From JARRPM01 sp963765545 (GTDB lineage Bacteria; Pseudomonadota; Gammaproteobacteria; Pseudomonadales; Halieaceae), in assembly GCA_963765545.1 (NCBI GenBank), contig CAVXWW010000003.1, forward strand, positions 186,001 to 250,000: a stretch of 64,000 nucleotides of DNA. Direction: 5' to 3'. Below the pieces are notes generated by a model. That model made no database searches and was not told the DNA's origin. It saw only the letters and a list, made by a program, of their open reading frames with translations. Shown here in pieces: positions 26,357 through 33,861 of the stretch. The position numbers and the translations under genes were made by a program. Positions within the stretch are counted from its first letter, which is position 1. Every line of letters begins with the position of its first letter.

Positions 26357-27253
26357 ATGTCCGGACGCAATATGACATTTCTGGTAGTGGCAGCTCTGCT
26401 TCTGCTGGTGGCAAGTAACTCGATCTATGTGATCAAGCAGACGGAACGCGGTGTGCTGCTCAAGTTTGGTGAAGTGGTCAATCCCGACCTGAAGCCTGGC
26501 CTGCATGTGAAAATACCCTTCGTCAACAACGTGCGGAAATTCGATGGCCGCCTGATCACGGTGGATTCACAGCCCGAGCGCTTTTTCACCCAGGAACAGA
26601 AAGCCCTGATTGTGGACAGCTATGCCAAGTTCCGTATCAAGGATACTGAGAAGTTCTATACCGCCACCAATGGTGAGCAGTCTCGCGCCATGACTCTGTT
26701 GGCCCAGCGTATCAATAACGGGCTGCGAAACCAGGTCGCCGTGCGCACCATTCAGGAGGTGGTGTCGGGTGAGCGTGACGAGCTGATGCAGGACCTGACC
26801 AAAGAGCTGACTGTGGTAGCACAGGAGTCTCTCGGGGTCGAAGTGGTAGACGTGCGGGTCAAGCAGATCGACCTGCCGCCGGATGTCTCCGAGTCGGTTT
26901 ATCGCAGGATGAATGCCGAGCGTGAGAAAGAAGCCCGCGAGCACCGGTCCCAGGGGCAGGAGCTGGCGGAGGGTATCAGGGCCGCTGCCGATCGTGAGGT
27001 GACGGTGCTGCAAGCAAATGCTTATCGCGATGCGCAGTTGATCCGCGGTGAGGGAGATGCCAATGCGACCCGAATTTATGCTGAGGCATTCAATCGCGAC
27101 CCGGAATTCTATGCGTTCACCCGCAGCCTGCGCGCATACCAGCAGTCCTTTGAGGGCACCGGCGACATCATGCTGATCCAGCCCGACAGCGACTTTTTCC
27201 GCTATCTGAAAAGCTCCAAAGGTGAGGTGGCAACGCCGGCAACAACCGAGTAA
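26357..27253 (+). CDS. hflC: FtsH-associated SPFH protein HflC
   Basis: 298 aa. Partner of HflK. An N-terminal membrane span (FLVVAALLLLVASNSIYVI) is followed by the SPFH domain (QTERGVLLKFGEVV) and a long coiled-coil-like helix (RMNAEREKEAREHRSQGQEL). The length equals the usual HflC (about 290-330). An intrinsic terminator lies about 80 bases downstream, closing the hfq-hflC run. Confidence 0.96.
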   Translation: MSGRNMTFLVVAALLLLVASNSIYVIKQTERGVLLKFGEVVNPDLKPGLHVKIPFVNNVRKFDGRLITVDSQPERFFTQEQKALIVDSYAKFRIKDTEKFYTATNGEQSRAMTLLAQRINNGLRNQVAVRTIQEVVSGERDELMQDLTKELTVVAQESLGVEVVDVRVKQIDLPPDVSESVYRRMNAEREKEAREHRSQGQELAEGIRAAADREVTVLQANAYRDAQLIRGEGDANATRIYAEAFNRDPEFYAFTRSLRAYQQSFEGTGDIMLIQPDSDFFRYLKSSKGEVATPATTE

Positions 27254-27331
27254 ACAGCAAAATCAGGGGGTGCTATCCGCATAGTTTGTGGTAGTATTCT
27301 TCAACCGTGGGATCCGGCGTTTTAATCACAA

Positions 27332-27352
27332 GCGCAGGGCCTGCGGTTTTTT
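27332..27352 (+). terminator. Intrinsic terminator after hflC
   Basis: Stem CGCAG (27332-27336) and CTGCG (27340-27344) with a GGC loop, followed by G and a run of seven T (27346-27352). Position and T-tract fit termination of the hflKC transcript. Confidence 0.65.
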
Positions 27353-27495
27353 TGTGCGCCCGAAAGCGGGGTGTACAACCCGGGATGGTCTGTCGCTTGT
27401 GAGAGTCAGCACCCGCCGCATTAGACAGGCTGGGCTGGCGCACTGCGTCGCCGCTAACGGTTTGCAATGAACGCGGTGATGCAGGGGAGGAAAGG

Positions 27496-27687
27496 TTGGA
27501 TTTCTGGCACGTGTTGACGGTGGCCATCGCGCTCGTTTTCATTATTGAAGGCATGCTGCCTTTTATCAGTCCCGATCGGTGGCGCAAGCTGCTGACCATG
27601 GCGGACCAGATGGATGACAGGGTCATCCGTAATGTAGGCCTCGGTAGCATGCTGTTTGGTGTCGTTATCCTTTATCTGGTGCACTAG
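27496..27687 (+). CDS. DUF2065 family small membrane protein (YjeT-like)
   Basis: 63 aa with a TTG start at 27496 behind GGGGAGGAAAGG. It has two membrane helices (about 5-25 and 45-62) separated by the family's conserved loop PFISPDRWRKLL. YjeT-like proteins lie between hflC and purA in many gammaproteobacteria; their function is unknown. The genomic position supports the assignment as much as the sequence does. Confidence 0.85.
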   Translation: MDFWHVLTVAIALVFIIEGMLPFISPDRWRKLLTMADQMDDRVIRNVGLGSMLFGVVILYLVH

Positions 27688-27703
27688 TGTCGAGGTTCGC
27701 TCA

Positions 27704-28879
27704 ATGACATCGGTCGATCGCTGGCAATTGCCCGACGGGATAGAGGAAGTGCTTCCCGCCCAGGCTGCCACTGCTGAACACCTGCGCCGGCGCCTGCTGG
27801 ACCTTTACCGCAGCTGGGGCTACCAGCTGGTGATTCCCCCTCTAATGGAGTTTACCGAGTCCCTGTTGATAGGCCTGGGCAAGGATCTCGATCTGCTCAC
27901 CTTCAAGCTTACGGATCAGCTAAGTGGACGCACCATGGGGATTCGCGCAGATATCACCCCACAGGTAGCAAGGATCGATGCCCACAGCCTGGCCGAGCCC
28001 GGCGTTACCCGGCTTTGTTATGCCGGATCAACCTTGCACACACGGCCCAAGTCATCACTGGCCTCGCGCTCGCCCATTCAATTGGGAGCGGAGCTCTATG
28101 GCGATAACAGCCTGGCTGCGGATGTGGAAATTGTCCGGCTGATGCTGGAGACACTTGAAGCGGCTGGGCTTGGTGACGCCGGTATTACGCTGGATCTGGG
28201 GCATGTTGGGGTTTACCAGGCGGTACTTGCCAGTGCAGACCTGAGCGAAGAACAGGAACAGACGGTATTTGATGCCCTGCAACGCAAGTCGGTACCCGAT
28301 TTGCAGCTCGCCCTGAACGGGGTGGACGAGGCTGCAGCGGCGCTGATTATTGCCCTGGTGGATTTACACGGTGATGAGTCAGTATTGGCAAATGCGCGCG
28401 AGCTGTTTGCCGAGGGCGCACCGGGAGCGCTGGCGGCTGTCGATGCGCTGCATGAGGTCGCAACGGATATTCGTCGTCAGCGAGCGGATCTGGACATCTA
28501 TTTTGACCTTGCCGAGTTGCGTGGTTATCACTACCACACGGGAATAGTGTTTGCCGCCTACGTGCCCGGTCACGGGGAAGCACTGGCCAACGGCGGGCGG
28601 TACGACAACGTGGGAGCGGTATTCGGCCGGGCCCGACCCGCCACCGGTTTTGCCGCTGATCTGAAGGCGCTGCTGGCGCTGGTTCCCGCAGATACAGAGT
28701 CCCGGAGTGCGATCAGCATGCCCGATTCGGATGACCCCGCCCTGGCGGCTATAGTGAACACACTTCGGGCGTCGGGCGAGATCGTCATTAACTGCCTCTC
28801 CACCAACCCTGATCCGCGCTGCGATCGTCAGCTCTGCGAGCAAGACGGCCAGTGGCAGGTACAGGCTATTGATTACTGA
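27704..28879 (+). CDS. hisZ: ATP phosphoribosyltransferase regulatory subunit
   Basis: 391 aa from the ATG at 27704 (GAGG about 9 bases upstream; the open frame extends back to 27656). HisZ is a catalytically inactive paralogue of histidyl-tRNA synthetase that activates the short form of HisG in histidine synthesis. Markers are LPDGIEEVLP, RSWGYQLVIPPLMEF, DITPQVARIDAH and the late YHYHTGIVFAAY. The anticodon-binding domain of HisRS is absent. Its place before purA is conserved in many gammaproteobacteria; hisG is not in this window. Confidence 0.93.
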   Translation: MTSVDRWQLPDGIEEVLPAQAATAEHLRRRLLDLYRSWGYQLVIPPLMEFTESLLIGLGKDLDLLTFKLTDQLSGRTMGIRADITPQVARIDAHSLAEPGVTRLCYAGSTLHTRPKSSLASRSPIQLGAELYGDNSLAADVEIVRLMLETLEAAGLGDAGITLDLGHVGVYQAVLASADLSEEQEQTVFDALQRKSVPDLQLALNGVDEAAAALIIALVDLHGDESVLANARELFAEGAPGALAAVDALHEVATDIRRQRADLDIYFDLAELRGYHYHTGIVFAAYVPGHGEALANGGRYDNVGAVFGRARPATGFAADLKALLALVPADTESRSAISMPDSDDPALAAIVNTLRASGEIVINCLSTNPDPRCDRQLCEQDGQWQVQAIDY

Positions 28880-28903
28880 ATAAAACCAGCGAGTTATCAA
28901 GCA

Positions 28904-30196
28904 ATGAGCAAAAATGTAGTCGTTCTCGGCACCCAGTGGGGAGACGAGGGCAAAGGGAAGATTGTGGATCTGTTGACCGATCAGGCCGGTGCAGTTGTAC
29001 GCTTTCAGGGTGGTCATAACGCGGGCCATACCCTGGTCATTGATGGCCATAAAACGGTTCTGCACCTGATTCCCTCGGGCATCCTGCGCGAGCATGTGCA
29101 GTGCTATATCGGCAATGGCGTGGTGCTTTCTCCCGAGGCACTGCTCAAGGAAATGGCTGAACTGGAGTCAAGGGACGTGCCAGTGCGTGAGCGCCTGAAA
29201 ATCTCTCCCGCCTGCCCACTCATCCTGCCCTACCACGTGGCACTGGACCAGGCCCGCGAAGCCAAACGCGGCTACGAGAAAATAGGAACCACCGGCCGGG
29301 GCATCGGCCCCGCGTATGAAGACAAGGCAGCTCGACGCGGACTGCGCCTGGGCGATTTGCAGGATGAGCACCGCTTCGCCCGCAAGTTGAAAGAAGTCAT
29401 GGAATACCACAACTTCGCCCTGGAGCAGTACTACCAGGTGGAGCCGCTCGATTACGCCACGGTGCTGGCCGATACCCTGGCGATGGCATCCGAGTTATTG
29501 CCCATGCTGGCGGATGTGACCAGTCAGTTGCACGAAAGGCGTACTGCCGGCTCAAATATCATGTTTGAGGGCGCCCAGGGTTCCCTGCTGGATATAGACC
29601 ACGGAACCTATCCCTTTGTGACCAGCTCGAACACTACAGCCGGCGGTGCGGCCACGGGCTCCGGTGTTGGGCCGCTATTTCTTGATTATGTGCTGGGTAT
29701 TACCAAGGCGTACACTACCCGGGTGGGTTCAGGGCCCTTCCCGACCGAGTTGTTCGATGATACGGGCAAGCACCTGGCTGACCGCGGCCATGAGTTTGGC
29801 GCCACAACCGGACGGGCCCGTCGCTGCGGCTGGTTCGATGCCGTTGCGCTGCGCACAGCGGTCAACATTAATTCGGTCAGCGGTATCTGCCTGACCAAGC
29901 TCGACGTACTGGACGGGCTGGAGACAATCCGCATCTGTGTTGGCTACACCTGCAAGGAAGGCAAGTCGGTAGCCAACCCGATCGACGCCGAGGATTACGC
30001 CAAGCTGCAACCAGTTTACGAGGAAGTATCCGGCTGGAGTGAATCCACTGTGGGCGTGAAAAGTCTGGAGGGGCTGCCGGCGGCAGCCCGCGCTTATATC
30101 AAGCGGCTGGAAGAGCTGGTGGGGGCGCCTATCGACATCATCTCAACCGGTCCCGACCGGGTGGAGACGATTGTGCTGCGTCATCCGTTCGATTGA
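28904..30196 (+). CDS. purA: Adenylosuccinate synthetase
   Basis: 430 aa, the normal length (E. coli 432). It joins IMP and aspartate with GTP in AMP synthesis. The N-terminal GTQWGDEGKGKIVDLLT loop, GGHNAGHTLV, TTGRGIGPAYEDKAARRG and the GTP-binding STGPDRVETI near the C-terminus are all intact. It lies 24 bases after hisZ, probably in the same transcript. Confidence 0.97.
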   Translation: MSKNVVVLGTQWGDEGKGKIVDLLTDQAGAVVRFQGGHNAGHTLVIDGHKTVLHLIPSGILREHVQCYIGNGVVLSPEALLKEMAELESRDVPVRERLKISPACPLILPYHVALDQAREAKRGYEKIGTTGRGIGPAYEDKAARRGLRLGDLQDEHRFARKLKEVMEYHNFALEQYYQVEPLDYATVLADTLAMASELLPMLADVTSQLHERRTAGSNIMFEGAQGSLLDIDHGTYPFVTSSNTTAGGAATGSGVGPLFLDYVLGITKAYTTRVGSGPFPTELFDDTGKHLADRGHEFGATTGRARRCGWFDAVALRTAVNINSVSGICLTKLDVLDGLETIRICVGYTCKEGKSVANPIDAEDYAKLQPVYEEVSGWSESTVGVKSLEGLPAAARAYIKRLEELVGAPIDIISTGPDRVETIVLRHPFD

Positions 30197-30261
30197 GGCG
30201 TGCTCTGATCAGCCGTACCGCGATCGGTCGTTCGGGCCTGTGCCCGACGGGGGGCGGTGAC

Positions 30262-30489
30262 TCAGACTTGGTCACAAAGGGTTAAATTACAATCCTTCGG
30301 CAGCAGGCCGCTACTCGCCACCCGGACATACATTTCGAGATGCTCAGCGGCGTCTGCCTGACACTCAAATGGACCTTCAACAGATCCCTCCCGGGTGAGG
30401 AAATACCATTTGCCATTGTCATGCACGAGGCGTTCCGTGCGGAACCTGGTCCTGCTCATGGGCTCATCGTCTTTGCGTCTTGTGGCCAT
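30262..30489 (-). CDS. Small hypothetical protein, DUF6316-like
   Basis: 75 aa. The core WYFLTREGSVEGPFECQADAA resembles a short family found in marine gammaproteobacteria that I associate with DUF6316; this is memory of the motif, not a search result. It has no signal peptide or membrane span. The start is ATG 30489 or an internal Met ten codons later (MSRTRFRTERLV). It sits between purA and the ABC exporter, in a stretch without strong promoters. Confidence 0.55.
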   Translation of the reverse strand: MATRRKDDEPMSRTRFRTERLVHDNGKWYFLTREGSVEGPFECQADAAEHLEMYVRVASSGLLPKDCNLTLCDQV

Positions 30490-30613
30490 TTTTACTCTGG
30501 TTTCCTGTCTGGTAATTGCACTGTAGACGAATCCAAGTTTAACTCACGGCGCTGTCAGCTGTGTGTTAGCTGGTGTGACCTTGCTCGCGTTTTTGGCGGT
30601 TTTTTTATGTGAT

Positions 30614-32290
30614 TCAGCCTGCAAACACCTGATTCGCGTCTGGCACCATCCTGATCGTCCGGTCCGCCAGGGACAGGCTTGCCGGTCTGTGGGTGATCAA
30701 GATTACCGTCTTCGCCCGCAACATGTCGTGGCACTCCTCGATAAAGGCTTTTTCCCCGGCCGGGTCGAACATGGCAGTAGCCTCGTCCAGTATGAGAATG
30801 GGCGGATCTTTCAGCAGCGTGCGTGCCAGTGACAGGCGCTGGCGCTGGCCTCCCGAGAGGCGAATGCCCTGCTCGCCAATCAGGGTGTCGTAGCCATTGG
30901 GCAGTTCCCGTATAAAGGCATCCGCGCGGGCCGACCGGGCGGCTGCCTCGATCTTTTCCCTGCTCACCCCGGGCTCGCCGTAGGCGATATTCTCCGCCAC
31001 CGTGCCGTTAAGCAGCAGCACGTGCTGGGCTACCAGGCCGATCTGCCTGCGCAGGCTGGCGATGCTGGCTTTACGGTTGTCCACGCCGTCGATAAAAATG
31101 CTGCCTTCGGTTGGGTCGGCAAAGCGCAGCAGCAGTTGGGCGAGGGTGGATTTGCCGGCGCCGTTGGGGCCGGTGATGGCCAGGGTCTGGCCGGCTGGGA
31201 TCGTCAGGTTAAACCGCTTCAGCAACACAGGCCTGCCCGGGTAGCCAAAGCGGACGTCCCTGAATTCGATATGGCCGGTTACCTTGGCGAGCGTGATATC
31301 GCCGTTATCCGCGGGCTCCGCTTGCTCGCCCAGGAATTCCACTATGCGCCCGGCGCTGCCACGGGTGCGCTGTACCTGGCCATATACGTTGGCCAGCGTG
31401 CCCAGGGGGCTCATCAGCAGCATGGCATAGAGCAGCAGTGTCACCAGGTCAGCCGGCGCCAGCTGGCCGCCCTCGATACGGCTGATGCCCAGCCACAGCA
31501 GCACCACCACACCCACACCCCCCAGCAGGTTTATCAGTGGCGACAGCGCCGCCTCTATCTGCCACTGCTGGCGCGACAGCGAAAACAGCCGCTTGTTGGC
31601 CTCCTCGAAGCGGTCCTGCTCATGGGCTTCCCTGGTGAAGGCCTTGATGGCCGGCAGCATGCCCAGGTTTTCCTCTACCACGGACACCAGGTCGCTGTTG
31701 GCGTCGACCCAGGCCCGGGACAGGGGGCGTAGCCGTCGCCCTACCACCTTCATCGCCACGAAATACACAGGCAGGAACACCACCGCCAGCACTGCGATGG
31801 ACCAGTCCAGCCAGGCCATCATCACGAATGCTCCGCCAAAGGTGACCAGGGCGGGCAGCAGTTGAACCAGGGTGTCGGTGACGAAACTGCTGATAATGGC
31901 TGCGTCGGTGCTGAGCAGGGTGAGGGTGTCGCCGCCTCGGCGTTGCTGGTAGTAGCCGACCGGCAGCGCCTGCAGGTGCTGGTATAGGCGGATGCGCAAT
32001 TCGGCGGTGATGCGCTCGCCGGTGCTGCCTATCAAATACTGGGTGGAGAAGCTGAGTAGGCTTCGCATTACGATCAGGCCCAGCCAAAGACCCAGCAGCA
32101 TGCGTACGCTCATCCAGCCTGCTCCGTCGCCCATAACACTAGCGGTAAGCAGACCCGCCATCCAGGGGTTGGCCAGTGCCAGCAGGCTGCCTGCGAGCAG
32201 CAGGCACAGCACCTCAAGCAGTACGCGGCGGTGAGGGGTGATATAGCTCAGGAGCGGGCCGAACCGGGTCGGAGGGGGAGAATGGCGCAT
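30614..32290 (-). CDS. ABC exporter (MsbA/McjD-like), candidate lasso-peptide exporter
   Basis: 558 aa from the ATG at 32290; the frame continues upstream into what is probably the divergent promoter region. One chain holds both domains: six membrane helices in about 20-310 and an ATPase domain from about 340 with Walker A GPNGAGKST (374-382), signature LSGGQ (478-482) and Walker B ILILDEA (498-504). It belongs to the lipid A/peptide exporter superfamily. It is divergent from the methyltransferase-RRE gene of the lasso cluster, and McjD-type exporters provide secretion and immunity in such clusters, so that role is inferred from context. A general lipid or drug exporter remains possible. Confidence 0.85.
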   Translation of the reverse strand: MRHSPPPTRFGPLLSYITPHRRVLLEVLCLLLAGSLLALANPWMAGLLTASVMGDGAGWMSVRMLLGLWLGLIVMRSLLSFSTQYLIGSTGERITAELRIRLYQHLQALPVGYYQQRRGGDTLTLLSTDAAIISSFVTDTLVQLLPALVTFGGAFVMMAWLDWSIAVLAVVFLPVYFVAMKVVGRRLRPLSRAWVDANSDLVSVVEENLGMLPAIKAFTREAHEQDRFEEANKRLFSLSRQQWQIEAALSPLINLLGGVGVVVLLWLGISRIEGGQLAPADLVTLLLYAMLLMSPLGTLANVYGQVQRTRGSAGRIVEFLGEQAEPADNGDITLAKVTGHIEFRDVRFGYPGRPVLLKRFNLTIPAGQTLAITGPNGAGKSTLAQLLLRFADPTEGSIFIDGVDNRKASIASLRRQIGLVAQHVLLLNGTVAENIAYGEPGVSREKIEAAARSARADAFIRELPNGYDTLIGEQGIRLSGGQRQRLSLARTLLKDPPILILDEATAMFDPAGEKAFIEECHDMLRAKTVILITHRPASLSLADRTIRMVPDANQVFAG

Positions 32291-32452
32291 GGTCTCTCTG
32301 GTGAGGTCCTTTTTTTTATTTGCAGAACAGACTAATCGGTGGGCCGCGCGCCCTGCATCCTGTGTCGTGGGTGCGGCACAGACCCCATAAGGCGGCACGC
32401 TGAGTTTAACAAAGGCGGTGTATGTGAAGATAGTTTCCAAAAACACCTTGCT

Positions 32453-32480
32453 TTGATTTGGCAGTTTGCCTTGCTAGAGT
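32453..32480 (+). promoter_or_regulatory. Putative sigma70 promoter for the lasso cluster
   Basis: TTGATT (32453-32458), a 16-bp spacer and TAGAGT (32475-32480), 37 bases before the methyltransferase ATG, in the 226-bp gap between divergent genes. The gap is AT-richer than its surroundings. Confidence 0.4.
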
Positions 32481-32516
32481 ACGCACCCAACCCAGCAGGA
32501 ATAGTCCACGGCACAG

Positions 32517-33665
32517 ATGAGTTATTCCGATGTTACTGGTCACCGCTCCATGGTGTTCGACGCCGCGCGCAATAAGGCGTACGCTAAGGCGCTGGCGCGC
32601 GTTATCCGGCCCGGTACCACCGTCATGGACCTGGGTGCCGGTATGGGTGTGCACGGGTTTTTCGCGTCAAAGCTTGGCTCCGCTGCAGTGCATCTGGTTG
32701 AGCCTAGCCCTGTGCTGGATATAGCCCGCAGGGTTGCCGAGAAGAATGGACTTAAAAATGTGCTGTATCACCCATGTCGGGTAGAGGAGCTGCAGCTGGA
32801 TCGACAGGTGGATGTTTTAGTCTCGGTTTTCACCGGCAACTTCCTGCTCACTGAGGACTTACTTCCTTCACTGTTCTATGCCCGGGATAAGTTTCTCGCC
32901 CCGGGTGGGCACATGATTCCCGACCGCGGCCGGATGGAAGTGGTGCCCGTGTGCGCCGCCGACTACTATCAGAAGCAAATCGAGGCCTGGAATAGCTGTG
33001 CCGAAAATGCAGCGCGGCACGGCGAACCTGAGTTGGACTTCCGGATAGTGCGCTCCTTTGCTGCTAATAGCCTGTATTACGATACCCCTAAGAATTTTAA
33101 CGCCTCTCAACTGGCCGAGCCCGCTGCGCTCATGGACATGGATTTCACCGTTGCGCCGCGAGCTGAATGTGACAACGAGACTGAAGTGGAAGTGCTGCAA
33201 GATGGCACCTGCCACGGCTGGCTGGGTTGGTTCCAGATAAGGCTTGGGGAGGAGTGGCTGTCTACCTCGGGTGAGCAGGAAAATACACACTGGAGCCCGG
33301 TGTTCCTGCCGCTGGAACGACCTTTGGAAGTAAGGGCCGGAGAGCGGCTGGGCTTTGCCCTTAAGCGGCCCGAGTTCGGGGAGTGGACGTGGACCACGCG
33401 TCAGGCAGAGAATTGCCAGCGCCAGAGTACGTTTTTTTCACAAGTCCTGACGCATGACAGGGTGCTCAGAGCATCGGAAAACTACCAGCCCAGGCTCAGC
33501 CGGCGGGGTGAGGCCACCCAGTGGTTGCTGGCTCAAATGACAGGCAAGGTAGCAGTGAAGCAGTTGTCAAAAGAATTGTACGAGTTGTATCCTGAGGTCT
33601 ACTACAGCGAGGATGAAGCCCTGAGGTTTGTAAAAGGCCTGGTGGCCAATTTCTGTGAAAGCTAG
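32517..33665 (+). CDS. PRMT-like methyltransferase fused to a PqqD/RRE-like domain
   Basis: 382 aa, three parts. Residues 1-140 are a class I SAM domain with motif I DLGAGMGVHG (38-47) and acidic Glu62 at the end of strand 2. Residues 103-136 (SVFTGNFLLTE...YARDKFLAPGG) align with the double-E loop and following helix of protein arginine methyltransferases; the second Glu (113) is kept, the first is Val104. Residues 230-285 look like the PRMT beta-barrel and include the THW loop (257-259). Residues 320-382 (TQWLLAQMTGKVAVKQLSKE, then SEDEALRFVKGLV) look like PqqD, the leader-binding RRE fold. The precursor starts 13 bases after the stop. I infer it binds the lasso leader, replaces the separate B1 protein and methylates the peptide. 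Confidence 0.8.
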   Translation: MSYSDVTGHRSMVFDAARNKAYAKALARVIRPGTTVMDLGAGMGVHGFFASKLGSAAVHLVEPSPVLDIARRVAEKNGLKNVLYHPCRVEELQLDRQVDVLVSVFTGNFLLTEDLLPSLFYARDKFLAPGGHMIPDRGRMEVVPVCAADYYQKQIEAWNSCAENAARHGEPELDFRIVRSFAANSLYYDTPKNFNASQLAEPAALMDMDFTVAPRAECDNETEVEVLQDGTCHGWLGWFQIRLGEEWLSTSGEQENTHWSPVFLPLERPLEVRAGERLGFALKRPEFGEWTWTTRQAENCQRQSTFFSQVLTHDRVLRASENYQPRLSRRGEATQWLLAQMTGKVAVKQLSKELYELYPEVYYSEDEALRFVKGLVANFCES

Positions 33666-33678
33666 CCGGAGTTTAAAG

Positions 33679-33834
33679 TTGAAAGAAATTGTCGATAAAG
33701 CACAAATAGACCAGAAAAAAACTTACGCAACCCCCAAAATAGTAACTTTCGGTGAGGTCACTAGCCTTACCCAGAAAAACGGAAGGGGTCCTGCAAGCGA
33801 TGCGGGCAACAATATGATGGGCGGATCAATTTAG
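33679..33834 (+). CDS. Lasso peptide precursor (A protein), 51 aa
   Basis: TTG start at 33679 with GGAG (33668-33671) 7 bases upstream. The leader carries the lasso signature YxxPxI...G.....LT: Tyr16, Pro19, Ile21, Gly25, Thr31. With Thr at -2, the core is KNGRGPASDAGNNMMGGSI (33-51), where Asp41 is core position 9, allowing a nine-residue macrolactam with an unusual Lys at position 1. An alternative cut before Gly35 would give a seven-residue ring closed at the same Asp. The core has Gly-Arg-Gly, two Met and a penultimate Ser. It lies between the methyltransferase-RRE gene and the convergent cyclase. Confidence 0.8.
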   Translation: MKEIVDKAQIDQKKTYATPKIVTFGEVTSLTQKNGRGPASDAGNNMMGGSI

Positions 33835-33861
33835 AGCCGCATTTACAAAACAATAGATGGT

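Noticed and set aside
30232..30247. Hairpin TCGGGC/GCCCGA after purA
   Set aside because: Six-base stem without a T-tract; insufficient for a terminator call.
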